A DNA stretch of 54,559 nucleotides, taken from Xenophilus sp. L33. Its GTDB lineage: Bacteria > Pseudomonadota > Gammaproteobacteria > Burkholderiales > Burkholderiaceae_C. Each line of letters opens with the position of its first letter. The stretch's first letter is position 1. Of the stretch, positions 19,876 to 27,720 are shown piece by piece. The stretch covers positions 1-54,559 of the forward strand of contig NZ_LMUW01000060.1 in assembly GCF_009765735.1 (NCBI RefSeq). Direction: 5' to 3'. A program made the translations under genes and the position numbers. The notes under the pieces were generated by a model, which ran no database searches, was not told the DNA's origin, and saw only the letters and a program-made list of their open reading frames with translations.

Positions 19876-21387
19876 ATGCAAAACGGAACCCGCCTCGCCG
19901 TGGTCGATCTCGGATCGAACAGCTACCGCCTCGAAATCGGCCAGGTCGACCACGGCCACATCCGCCGGGCCGAATACCTGAAGGACACGGTCCGCCAGGG
20001 CAATGGCCTGGATGCTGACCGCAACCTGACGCCCGAGGCCATGCAGCGCGGCTGGGACGCCCTCGCCCGCTTCGGCGAGCGCCTGGCCGGTTTCAAGCGC
20101 TCCCAGGTGCGCGCCGTCGCCACCCAGACATTGCGCGAAGCCCGCAACCGCGACGAGTTCCTGCTCCGGGCACGCACCGTGCTGGGCTTCAACATCGACG
20201 TCATCACCGGCCGCGAGGAAGCGCGCCTCATCTACCAGGGCGTGGCGCAGATGCTGCCGCACACCGAGGCCTCCAACCAGGAGCGCCGGCTGGTGGTCGA
20301 CATCGGCGGCCGGTCCACCGAGATGGTGATCGGCCGCGGCCTGGAAGCCGAGGTCATGGAGTCCTACCGCGTCGGCAGCGTCGCCTGGTCGATGAAGCAC
20401 TTCGCGCAGGGCCAGTTCACGCCGGCCGCCTTCCACGCGGCCGAGATCGCCGCCAAGGCGGTGCTGGACGACGCCCTCGGCAGCTACGTGCCCGACCGCT
20501 GGGACGTTGCCTACGGCGCCTCCGGCACGATCGGCGCGGTCGGCGACGTGCTGGCCGCGGCCGGCAACGAGCCGGGCCTCATCACCCGCGAAGGCCTCGA
20601 CTGGCTGATCGACCGGTTGCAGAAGGCCGGCAGCGCCGAGCGCCTGCGCATGGACGGCATGCGCGAAGACCGCAAGGCGGTCATCGGCGGCGGGGTCAGC
20701 GTGCTGCGTGCGGTGTTCGACCTGCTCGAGATCGAGGAGATGAAGGTCGCCCAGGGCGCCCTTCGCCATGGCGTCATGTACGAGTTGCTGGAACGCGACG
20801 ACGTCGTGGCCGACTTGCGCACCACCACGGTCGCCCGGCTGGCCAGCCGCTTCCCGGTCGACGTGGCGCAGGTCAAGCGGGTCGCCGACACCGCCACCGC
20901 GCTCTACCTGCAGCTCGATCCGGCGGCGCGCGGCGGCAGCACCACCAGCCGCGCCGGCCGGGCGCTGCGCAAACTGGGCTGGGCGGCGCAACTGCACGAG
21001 ATCGGCGCCCAGATCTCGCACAGCGAATACCACAAGCACAGCGCCTACATCCTCGACAACGCGGACGCGCCGGGCTTCGCCGTCAACGAGATGCATGCGC
21101 TGAGCCAGCTGGTGCTCGGCCACCGCGGCAAGCTGCGCAAGCTCGGCAGCACGCTGGAAGACGAGGTCTTCGTCGCCCAGTTGATCGCGCTGCGGCTGGC
21201 GGTGATCCTGTGCCACGCCCGGCGCGATCCGGATCGCCAGGGCATCCGGCTGCAACGCCTGGACAACCGGGCCTTCGGGATTTCCTGCCGACCGGGTTGG
21301 GCAGACCTCTATCCGCAGTCGGACTACCTGCTGCGCGAAGAGGTCGTCGCCTGGCAGAAGACCGGCTGGCGGCTGGACATCCTCTAG
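19876..21387 (+). CDS. ppx: Exopolyphosphatase (Ppx/GppA family)
   Basis: A 503-residue cytoplasmic enzyme that releases phosphate from polyphosphate ends (and, in relatives, hydrolyses pppGpp). The ASKHA phosphate-binding motifs are visible: VVDLGSNSYRLEIG (10-23), AVATQTLREARNRDEFL, GREEARLIYQG and VVDIGGRSTEM. A C-terminal HD-like region contains LHEIGAQISHSEYHKHSAYI. The ATG at 19876 is chosen because the family begins a few residues before the first motif; the frame is open upstream but would include the Pho box. It is divergent from pstS and convergent with sixA (10 bp gap). Ppx and GppA activity cannot be separated by eye. Confidence 0.93.
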   Translation: MQNGTRLAVVDLGSNSYRLEIGQVDHGHIRRAEYLKDTVRQGNGLDADRNLTPEAMQRGWDALARFGERLAGFKRSQVRAVATQTLREARNRDEFLLRARTVLGFNIDVITGREEARLIYQGVAQMLPHTEASNQERRLVVDIGGRSTEMVIGRGLEAEVMESYRVGSVAWSMKHFAQGQFTPAAFHAAEIAAKAVLDDALGSYVPDRWDVAYGASGTIGAVGDVLAAAGNEPGLITREGLDWLIDRLQKAGSAERLRMDGMREDRKAVIGGGVSVLRAVFDLLEIEEMKVAQGALRHGVMYELLERDDVVADLRTTTVARLASRFPVDVAQVKRVADTATALYLQLDPAARGGSTTSRAGRALRKLGWAAQLHEIGAQISHSEYHKHSAYILDNADAPGFAVNEMHALSQLVLGHRGKLRKLGSTLEDEVFVAQLIALRLAVILCHARRDPDRQGIRLQRLDNRAFGISCRPGWADLYPQSDYLLREEVVAWQKTGWRLDIL

Positions 21388-21397
21388 GCAGAGAGCG

Positions 21398-21859
21398 TCA
21401 GAGCAGTTCGGGCGCCTGGACGGTCACCACCACCGTCTGGACGTCGCCGTCGCGCTCGCGCGTGCGGATCCACCAGACCGCGCCCTTGCGCACCGGGCAG
21501 CTGTCCTGCTGCAGGCCGAGCAGCAGCGAGATCGACTGGCCCAGCGAAGGTTGATGCCCGATCAGCAGCACCACCGAGCGGCCGTTGGGCCAGCCAGCGG
21601 CGGCCAGCAGCGCGTCGGGCGTGGTATCGGGCGCCAGTTCGGTGCGCAGCTTGTACTTGCGCCCGAGCGCCAGCGCGGTCTGCTCGCAGCGACGCGCCGG
21701 GCTGCAGATGATGCGGGTGCCCTCGGGCAGCTGGCGGTCGAGCCAGGCGGCCATCCGCTTGGCCTGCTTCTCGCCGCGCGAGGTCAGGGAGCGCTGCATG
21801 TCGTCGCAGCCTTCGGTCCAGTCGTCGGCCTCGGCGTGGCGCCAGAAGATGAGGTCCAT
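21398..21859 (-). CDS. sixA: Phosphohistidine phosphatase SixA
   Basis: A 153-residue histidine-phosphatase-superfamily enzyme. The catalytic motif is MDLIFWRHAEA with H8 as nucleophile; a second histidine is in LLIGHQPSLGQ. SixA removes phosphate from phosphohistidine on HPt or PTS proteins in E. coli. The gene starts 1 nt after the ppk1 stop, so the two are co-transcribed; a ppk1-sixA pairing is common in Burkholderiales. The physiological substrate here is unknown. Confidence 0.9.
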   Translation of the reverse strand: MDLIFWRHAEADDWTEGCDDMQRSLTSRGEKQAKRMAAWLDRQLPEGTRIICSPARRCEQTALALGRKYKLRTELAPDTTPDALLAAAGWPNGRSVVLLIGHQPSLGQSISLLLGLQQDSCPVRKGAVWWIRTRERDGDVQTVVVTVQAPELL

Positions 21860-21860
21860 G

Positions 21861-23999
21861 TCAATCCCGTGTGGCCGCGCGGCTCAGGCCGCGCGAAGCG
21901 TAGCGGCCCATGAGGGCGGCCTGGGCGCCGTGCGCCTCGATCGTGCGCGAGGCGCCGGCCTCGCCCGCGTGGGTGTCCTCGTGCAGCCGGTGGTAGACGC
22001 CGTCGCCGCCCAGCTCCCAGGCATCGCGGCCGTCGTGCAGGTAGGCGACCAGGCATTCGTCGATCAGCCGCTGGCGCAGCACCGGATCGGTCACCGGCCA
22101 GGCCAGCTCGACCCGGCGCAGCATGTTGCGGTTCATCCAGTCGGCGCTCGACAGGTACAGCGACTCATCGACGCCGAGCCGGAAATAGAAGACCCGCGAA
22201 TGCTCCAGGAAGCGGCCGATCACCGAGCGCACCCGGATGTTGTCGGTCAGGCCCGGCACCTGCGCCGGCAAGGTGCAGGCGCCGCGAACGATCAGGTCGA
22301 TCTTCACGCCGCGCTGGCCGGCCTTGACCAGCGCGGCGATCAGCGCCTCGTCGGTCAGCGCGTTCATCTTGGCGACGATGCGGGTCGATTCGCCGGCTTC
22401 GGCGGCGCTGCCCAGCGCCTCGATGCGGGCCAGCAGGTTCTTGTGCAGGTCGAAGGGCGCGAACCACATGCGGTGCAGCTTGGGCAGCCGGCTCTGGCTG
22501 GCCAGGTGCACGAAGACCGCCTCCATGTCGGCGGTCAGGAGCGGGTCGGCGGTCAGGTGGCTGATGTCGGTGTAGAGCGCCGCGGTGCGCGGGTTGTAGT
22601 TGCCGGTCGACAGGTGGCCGTAGCGGCGCATCTGCTTGCCCTCGCGGCGGGTCACCAGCAGCATCTTGGCGTGGGTCTTCAGGCCCACCACGCCGTAGAC
22701 CACCTGGGCGCCGATCGACTCCAGCATCTCGGCCCAGTTGATGTTGGCTTCCTCGTCGAAGCGGGCCTTCAGCTCCACCACCACGGTCACCTCCTTGCCG
22801 CCGCGCACCGCCTCGCGCAAGAGGTCCATCAGGGCCGAGTCGGTGCCGGTGCGGTAGATGGTCTGCTTGATCGCCAGCACCTGCGGGTCGCTGACCGCCT
22901 CGCGCAGGAAGGCCAGCACGCCCTCGAAGCTCTCGAAGGGCTGGTGGATCAGCGCGTCGCCGCGCTGCAGCCGGTCGAAGAAGGACTGCCCCGGCGACAG
23001 CGTGATCGGATAGGACGCCTGGTAGGGCGGAAAGCGCAGCTGCGGCTCGCCGAGCAGGTCGATCAGCTGGGTCAGCCGCGCCAGGTTGACCGGCCCGTGC
23101 ACCCGGTAGAGCGCGTCCGCCGGCAGGTCGAACTGCGCCAGCAGGAAGTTCGCGAGCGATTCGGCGCAGCTGGCCGAGACCTCGAGCCGCACCGACTGGC
23201 CGTAGTGGCGGTGCTGCAGGCCCTGGCGCAGGGCGGTGCGCAGGTTGCGGACCTCGTCCTCGTCGACCGCGAGGTCCGAATGGCGGGTCACCCGGAACTG
23301 CGAGAACTCGCCGACCTCACGACCCGGGAACATGCTCGACAGGTGCGCCCGGACCACGCTCGACAGCGCGATGAAGAGCGTCTTGCCGCCCGACACCTTG
23401 GCCGGCAGCCGGATCACCCGCGGGAGCACCCGCGGCACCTTGACGATCGCGATCGGGTTCTCGCGGCCGAAGGCGTCCTTGCCGGAGAGCCGGACGATGA
23501 AGTTCAGCGACTTGTTGGCCACCTGCGGGAACGGATGCGCCGGGTCGAGCCCGACCGGGATCAGCAGCGGCCGCACCTCGCGCTCGAAGTATTCGTGCAC
23601 CCACTTGCGCTGGGCCGGGTTGCGCTCGCCGTGGGAAATGATCTGGATGCCGTGCGCCGCGAAGGCCGGGATCAGCTCGTCGTTGTAGAGCGCGTACTGG
23701 CGCGCGACCAGCGAATGGGCGGCTTCGGCCAGGCGTTCGAAGGAGGCGACGGTGTAGTTGCCCTTGTGATCGCCGGCGACCGCCGCGGCCAGGTGCGGGG
23801 CGGCCCGCACCTCGAAGAATTCATCGAGGTTGGAGGAGACGATGCACAGGTAGCGCAGCCGCTCGATGAGCGGTACCTCGGGCCGGTAGGCCCAGTCGAG
23901 CACGCGCTCGTTGAAGGCCAGGATGCTGTGATCCCGATCCAGCAAAGTCAAAGTTTGTTCGACGACAACGGGCAATTCGTCGGTGATAGCGAGCGACAT
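21861..23999 (-). CDS. ppk1: Polyphosphate kinase 1
   Basis: A 712-residue enzyme that builds polyphosphate from ATP at the membrane periphery. All four domains are present: the N-terminal helical domain (SILAFNERVLDWA, 25-37; SSNLDEFFEVR), the middle domain and two phospholipase-D-like catalytic domains. The autophosphorylated histidine is H443 in GLKTHAKMLLVTRREG, with the second histidine H462 in YGHLSTGNYN. LSSADWMNRNMLRRVELAWPV lies near the C-terminus. Length and motifs match proteobacterial Ppk1. It is divergent from the adenylate cyclase gene, sharing a 145-bp gap with a perfect inverted repeat. Confidence 0.97.
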   Translation of the reverse strand: MSLAITDELPVVVEQTLTLLDRDHSILAFNERVLDWAYRPEVPLIERLRYLCIVSSNLDEFFEVRAAPHLAAAVAGDHKGNYTVASFERLAEAAHSLVARQYALYNDELIPAFAAHGIQIISHGERNPAQRKWVHEYFEREVRPLLIPVGLDPAHPFPQVANKSLNFIVRLSGKDAFGRENPIAIVKVPRVLPRVIRLPAKVSGGKTLFIALSSVVRAHLSSMFPGREVGEFSQFRVTRHSDLAVDEDEVRNLRTALRQGLQHRHYGQSVRLEVSASCAESLANFLLAQFDLPADALYRVHGPVNLARLTQLIDLLGEPQLRFPPYQASYPITLSPGQSFFDRLQRGDALIHQPFESFEGVLAFLREAVSDPQVLAIKQTIYRTGTDSALMDLLREAVRGGKEVTVVVELKARFDEEANINWAEMLESIGAQVVYGVVGLKTHAKMLLVTRREGKQMRRYGHLSTGNYNPRTAALYTDISHLTADPLLTADMEAVFVHLASQSRLPKLHRMWFAPFDLHKNLLARIEALGSAAEAGESTRIVAKMNALTDEALIAALVKAGQRGVKIDLIVRGACTLPAQVPGLTDNIRVRSVIGRFLEHSRVFYFRLGVDESLYLSSADWMNRNMLRRVELAWPVTDPVLRQRLIDECLVAYLHDGRDAWELGGDGVYHRLHEDTHAGEAGASRTIEAHGAQAALMGRYASRGLSRAATRD

Positions 24000-24050
24000 G
24001 AAGGAAGATTCTGTAACAAGCGGGGCAGGAATGCGCGCAGGTCATAGTAT

Positions 24051-24080
24051 GAAAGTGTCCGGGGCCATCATGACACTTTC
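24051..24080. promoter_or_regulatory. Perfect 9-bp inverted repeat in the ppk1/cyclase divergent gap
   Basis: GAAAGTGTC (24051-24059) and GACACTTTC (24072-24080) are exact reverse complements with a 12-nt spacer. The element lies 52 bp from the ppk1 start and 65 bp from the cyclase start. It is AT-richer than its surroundings and sits where a divergent operator would lie. It is not a Pho box (no 11-bp direct repeat) and the half-site spacing does not fit CRP/FNR. The binding protein is unknown; a hairpin in the leader RNA is an alternative. Confidence 0.55.
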
Positions 24081-24144
24081 GTTAAGCGGCCACGGAACTC
24101 GCAACCGACCATCCATCCATCGACCGATCGAAGGCCTGACGTAG

Positions 24145-25854
24145 ATGCACGTGCTCTGGAGAGGTTCCGTGTCCCAGCGAACGCGGCTGGTGAGCGGCCT
24201 GCTGCTGTTCGCCTTCGCCGCGACGCACTTCCTGAACCATGCGCTCGGCCTGGTGAGCCTGGAGGCGATGAACACCTTCGACGACTGGCGCACCGCGGTC
24301 ACCCGCTCGCTGATCGGCAGCATCGTGCTGGCCGCGGCGCTGCTGGCGCACGTGGTCGGCGCACTCACCAAGATCGCGCGCCGCCGGACCTTCCGGCTGC
24401 CGCGCTGGGAATGGCTGCAGCTGGTGCTGGGGCTGGGCATCCCGCTCTTGCTGCTGCCGCACATCGTCAACACCCGCGTCTCCTTCGCGGTGCTGGGCAT
24501 CCAGGACACCTACGCCTACGAACTCAAGCGCATCTGGCCCGACGCGATGCTGACCCAGACGCTGCTGCTGCTGATGGTCTGGGTGCACGGCTGCGTCGGA
24601 CTGCACTTCTGGCTGCGGCTCATGCCGCTCTACCGCCGCCTCACGCCGGTGCTGCTGGTGCTGGCCAGCCTGCTGCCGGCCGCGGCGCTGCTCGGCGTGG
24701 TGACGCAGGGCCGCGTCGTCGCCGAGATGACCGCCGAGCCGGCCACGCTGGCGACCTTCCGGCAGGCCACGCACTGGCCCGACGAGGCGACCAACGAGAC
24801 CATCGTGGGATGGCGCGAGGATGCGCAGGAGGCCTTCTACGCGCTGGCGCTGGTCGCGATCCTGCTCGGCCTGGGCGGCACCCTGCGGCAGCGCCGCCAG
24901 ATGCGCATCCCGGTGCAGTACGTGGCCGGGCCGCTGGTGAAAACCGCGCCGGGGCCGACCGTGCTGGAGATCAGCCGCATGCACCGGATCCCGCACGTCT
25001 CGACCTGCGGCGGCCGCGGGCGCTGCTCGACCTGCCGGATCATGGTCTTCGGCGACCCGGCCGGCCTCAGCGCGCCTTCGGACGCCGAGTTGCAGACGCT
25101 GCGCTCGGTCGGCGCGGCCGCCAACGTGCGGCTGGCCTGCCAGGCGCGGGTGCGCGCCGCCACCACGGTGCTGCGGCTGGTGCGGCTGGGCAAGGACATG
25201 GAGCAGCCGGTCTACGTGCAGCCCGACGAATCCAGCGGCGAGGAGCGCGAACTGGCGGTGCTCTTCGTCGACATCCGCGGCTTCACCGCGATGACCGAGA
25301 AGAAGCTGCCCTACGACGTGGTCTACCTGCTCAACAACTTCCTGGAGACCATCGGACAGGCGGTCTACGGCAGCGGCGGCTGGATCAACGACCGGGCCGG
25401 CGACGGCATCCTGGCGGTCTTCGGCGATCCGACCGGCCTCGCGGGCGCCTGCCGCAAGGCGCTGATGGCTTGCGCCGAGGTCGACCGGCTGATCGGCCTC
25501 CTGAACCGGCGGCTCGAGAGCGAGCTGGCGCAGCCGCTGCGCATCGCGATGGGCCTGCATTGCGGCCCCCACGTGCACGGCCGGATCGGCGTCGGCGACG
25601 CGATGGCGATGTCGATCGTCGGTCCGGCGGTCAACGTGGCCTCGCGGCTGGAATTCGTGGCCAAGGAAATGAACGTCCAGCTGGCCTGCTCGGCCGAGGT
25701 CGCCCTGCACGGCGGCCTGGAGACCGCCGGCCTGGTCAAGCGCAGCACGCCGATCCGCGGCTCGGCCCAGCCGCTGGAGGTGCTGCTGTTCGAGAGCGCC
25801 CGCGACCTGCTGCCGCGGCTGCGGCCACGCGAGGCCGCCGCGCCCACCGTCTGA
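24145..25854 (+). CDS. Membrane diheme-type / [2Fe-2S] ferredoxin / class III adenylate cyclase (CyaC-like)
   Basis: A 569-residue three-part signalling protein. Residues about 15-246 form six membrane helices with histidines suited to heme-b ligation: H28/H32 in TM1, H69 in TM2, H106 in TM3 and H148/H154 in TM4, as in diheme succinate:quinone oxidoreductase anchors. Residues about 255-345 are a plant-type ferredoxin domain with C288-x5-C294-x2-C297 and C332. Residues about 365-560 are a class III cyclase: LFVDIRGFTAMTE with metal Asp D376, NDRAGDGILAVFG with D420, and GPAVNVASRLE. The layout matches Sinorhizobium meliloti CyaC, described as a quinone-responsive diheme cyclase with an iron-sulfur cluster. 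It probably converts respiratory redox state into cAMP. The flavoprotein gene follows after 21 bp. Confidence 0.88.
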   Translation: MHVLWRGSVSQRTRLVSGLLLFAFAATHFLNHALGLVSLEAMNTFDDWRTAVTRSLIGSIVLAAALLAHVVGALTKIARRRTFRLPRWEWLQLVLGLGIPLLLLPHIVNTRVSFAVLGIQDTYAYELKRIWPDAMLTQTLLLLMVWVHGCVGLHFWLRLMPLYRRLTPVLLVLASLLPAAALLGVVTQGRVVAEMTAEPATLATFRQATHWPDEATNETIVGWREDAQEAFYALALVAILLGLGGTLRQRRQMRIPVQYVAGPLVKTAPGPTVLEISRMHRIPHVSTCGGRGRCSTCRIMVFGDPAGLSAPSDAELQTLRSVGAAANVRLACQARVRAATTVLRLVRLGKDMEQPVYVQPDESSGEERELAVLFVDIRGFTAMTEKKLPYDVVYLLNNFLETIGQAVYGSGGWINDRAGDGILAVFGDPTGLAGACRKALMACAEVDRLIGLLNRRLESELAQPLRIAMGLHCGPHVHGRIGVGDAMAMSIVGPAVNVASRLEFVAKEMNVQLACSAEVALHGGLETAGLVKRSTPIRGSAQPLEVLLFESARDLLPRLRPREAAAPTV

Positions 25855-25875
25855 ACCCTTTTCGAGGAAGCCCGC

Positions 25876-27555
25876 ATGACCGATCAGAAACCCGTCGAGG
25901 TCGAGACCCGGCGCCACCAGATGTTCCCGAAGCTGAGCGGCCCCGACATCGAGCGGATCCGTCGCTTCGGCGAGGCGCGGCGCTATCCCGAAGGCGCCTG
26001 CCTGTTCCGCGCCGGCGAGCCCGGGCCGGGCATGTTCGTGGTGCTCGACGGCATCGTCGCCCTGACCCAGCGCGACGGCTTGGGCCACGTGGTGCCGATC
26101 GAGCGGCAGGGGCCGGGCCAGTTCCTGGCCGAGGTGGCGCAGCTGTCGGGCCGGCCTGCCCTGGTCGACGGCCATGCCGAAGGCCCGGTCGAGGTGCTGC
26201 TGGTCCCGCCGGAGCGGCTGCGCGCGCTGATCATCGCCGAGGCCGACCTGGGCGAGCGCCTGGTGCGGGCGATGATCCTGCGCCGGGTGGCGCTGATCGA
26301 ATCCGGGGCCAGCGGGCCGGTGCTGATCGGGCCGCCCGCCTCCGCCGGCGTGATGCGGCTGGCCAACTTCCTCGGCCGCAACGGCTACCCGCACCACGTG
26401 GTCGACGCCACCCAGGATGCCGATGCCGCCGCACTGCTCGAGCAATACGGCGAGGCCGACCTGCTGGTGGTCTGCCCGGACGGCAGCGTGATGCCCAACC
26501 CGAGCGACAACGCGCTGGCGCGCTGCCTCGGCATGGTCGACAGCATCGCCCACGACGAGCTGTTCGACGTGGTCGTGGTGGGCGCCGGGCCGGCCGGCCT
26601 GGCCACCGCGGTCTACGCGGCTTCCGAGGGATTGCGGGTGATCGTGGTGGACTGCCGCTCCTTCGGCGGCCAGGCCGGTGCCAGCGCCCGGATCGAGAAC
26701 TACCTCGGCTTCCCCACCGGCATCTCCGGCGGCGCGCTGGCCGGGCGGGCCTACGTGCAGGCGCAGAAATTCGGCGCCGAGATGCTGATCCCGGCCGAGG
26801 TCGAGACGCTGGACTGCAGCCAGGCCGATTCGAAGGGCGAGTTGTCGGTGCGGCTGACCGACGGCCGCCGGCTGCGATCCCGCACCGTGGTCATCGCCAG
26901 CGGCGCCCGCTACCGCCGGCCCGAGGTGCCGCGCCTGTCCGACTTCGAAGGCCACGGCGTCTGGTTCTGGGCCTCGGCGCTGGAGGCCCGGCTGTGCGAG
27001 CAGCAGGAAGTCGCGCTGGTCGGCGGCGGCAACTCGGCTGGCCAGGCGGCCGTCTTCCTCTCGCAGCATGCGGCCAAGGTCAACGTGCTGGTGCGCGGGC
27101 CGTCGCTCTCGGCGACCATGTCGCGCTACCTGATCGACCGGATCGAGGCCACGCCGAACATCTCGCTGCATCCGAACACCGAATTGGTCGACCTGCACGG
27201 CGAACCGTCCACCGGGCTGAACGGCGCCACCTGGCGCGACCGGCTGAGCGGGGCGCGCCACGACTGCCCGGCACGCAACCTCTTCCTCTTCATCGGCGCG
27301 GTGCCCGAGACCGAGTGGCTGCGCAACTGCAACGTCGCGCTCGACAAGGACGGCTTCGTGCTGACCGGCCCGCAGGCCCGCGGCGGCTTCCCGGCCAAGG
27401 CCGCCAGCACGCTGGAGGCCAGCGTGCCGGGCGTCTTCGCGGTCGGCGACGTGCGCGCCGGCTCGGTCAAGCGGGTCGGCGGCGCGATCGGCGAAGGCGC
27501 GGCGGTGGTGGCGCTGATCCACGAGCGGCTGGCCTCGACCGAGACGGTGGCCTGA
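25876..27555 (+). CDS. cNMP-binding-domain / thioredoxin-reductase-like FAD oxidoreductase
   Basis: A 559-residue fusion. Residues about 16-135 are a cyclic-nucleotide-binding (CRP-like) beta-roll. Its phosphate-cassette region reads FLAEVAQLSGRPALVDG, so the usual Arg after PR is replaced (A95) and cNMP binding is uncertain. Residues about 147-222 resemble a thioredoxin-like fold without a CxxC. Residues 229-559 are a thioredoxin-reductase-type flavoprotein: FAD motif VVVVGAGPAGLATA (232-245), FGGQAGASARIENYLGFP, NADPH motif VALVGGGNSAGQAA (379-392) and the C-terminal GVFAVGDVR. The redox CATC of TrxB is replaced by WASA (365-368), so it cannot reduce thioredoxin in the normal way. It follows the cyclase gene by 21 bp and is probably its downstream partner. 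Confidence 0.87.
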   Translation: MTDQKPVEVETRRHQMFPKLSGPDIERIRRFGEARRYPEGACLFRAGEPGPGMFVVLDGIVALTQRDGLGHVVPIERQGPGQFLAEVAQLSGRPALVDGHAEGPVEVLLVPPERLRALIIAEADLGERLVRAMILRRVALIESGASGPVLIGPPASAGVMRLANFLGRNGYPHHVVDATQDADAAALLEQYGEADLLVVCPDGSVMPNPSDNALARCLGMVDSIAHDELFDVVVVGAGPAGLATAVYAASEGLRVIVVDCRSFGGQAGASARIENYLGFPTGISGGALAGRAYVQAQKFGAEMLIPAEVETLDCSQADSKGELSVRLTDGRRLRSRTVVIASGARYRRPEVPRLSDFEGHGVWFWASALEARLCEQQEVALVGGGNSAGQAAVFLSQHAAKVNVLVRGPSLSATMSRYLIDRIEATPNISLHPNTELVDLHGEPSTGLNGATWRDRLSGARHDCPARNLFLFIGAVPETEWLRNCNVALDKDGFVLTGPQARGGFPAKAASTLEASVPGVFAVGDVRAGSVKRVGGAIGEGAAVVALIHERLASTETVA

Positions 27556-27562
27556 CTCGGGT

Positions 27563-27568
27563 TAGAAT
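27563..27568 (+). promoter_or_regulatory. -10 element of the tRNA-Pro promoter
   Basis: TAGAAT followed by CGC lies 17 nt before the tRNA 5' end. The same TAGAATCGC string lies 18 nt before the tRNA-Arg gene at 35166, which supports its being a promoter element. No good -35 is visible. Confidence 0.5.
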
Positions 27569-27579
27569 CGCAGGCTCGT

Positions 27580-27656
<77 letters not shown>

Positions 27657-27666
27657 AGGAATGCAG

Positions 27667-27700
27667 AGGGGACAAGCCTGAGCGGCTTGTCCCCTTTTTT
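27667..27700 (+). terminator. Rho-independent terminator after tRNA-Pro
   Basis: Arms AGGGGACAAGCC (27667-27678) and GGCTTGTCCCCT (27684-27695) form a perfect 12-bp stem with a 5-nt loop, followed by TTTTTT. It is the strongest terminator in the window. Confidence 0.93.
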
Positions 27701-27720
27701 CTTTTCTGCAGGAGCCGTTC

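Noticed and set aside
24051..24080. CRP/FNR-type binding site, given the cAMP gene next door
   Set aside because: The half-sites AGTGTC and GACACT are 12+ bp apart, wider than TGTGA-N6-TCACA or TTGAT-N4-ATCAA. Kept as an unassigned inverted repeat.
24082..27522. Long minus-strand open frame across the cyclase and flavoprotein genes
   Set aside because: It is rich in His, Gln, Arg and Ala with no domain, while the plus strand has clear catalytic motifs throughout. This is a GC shadow.
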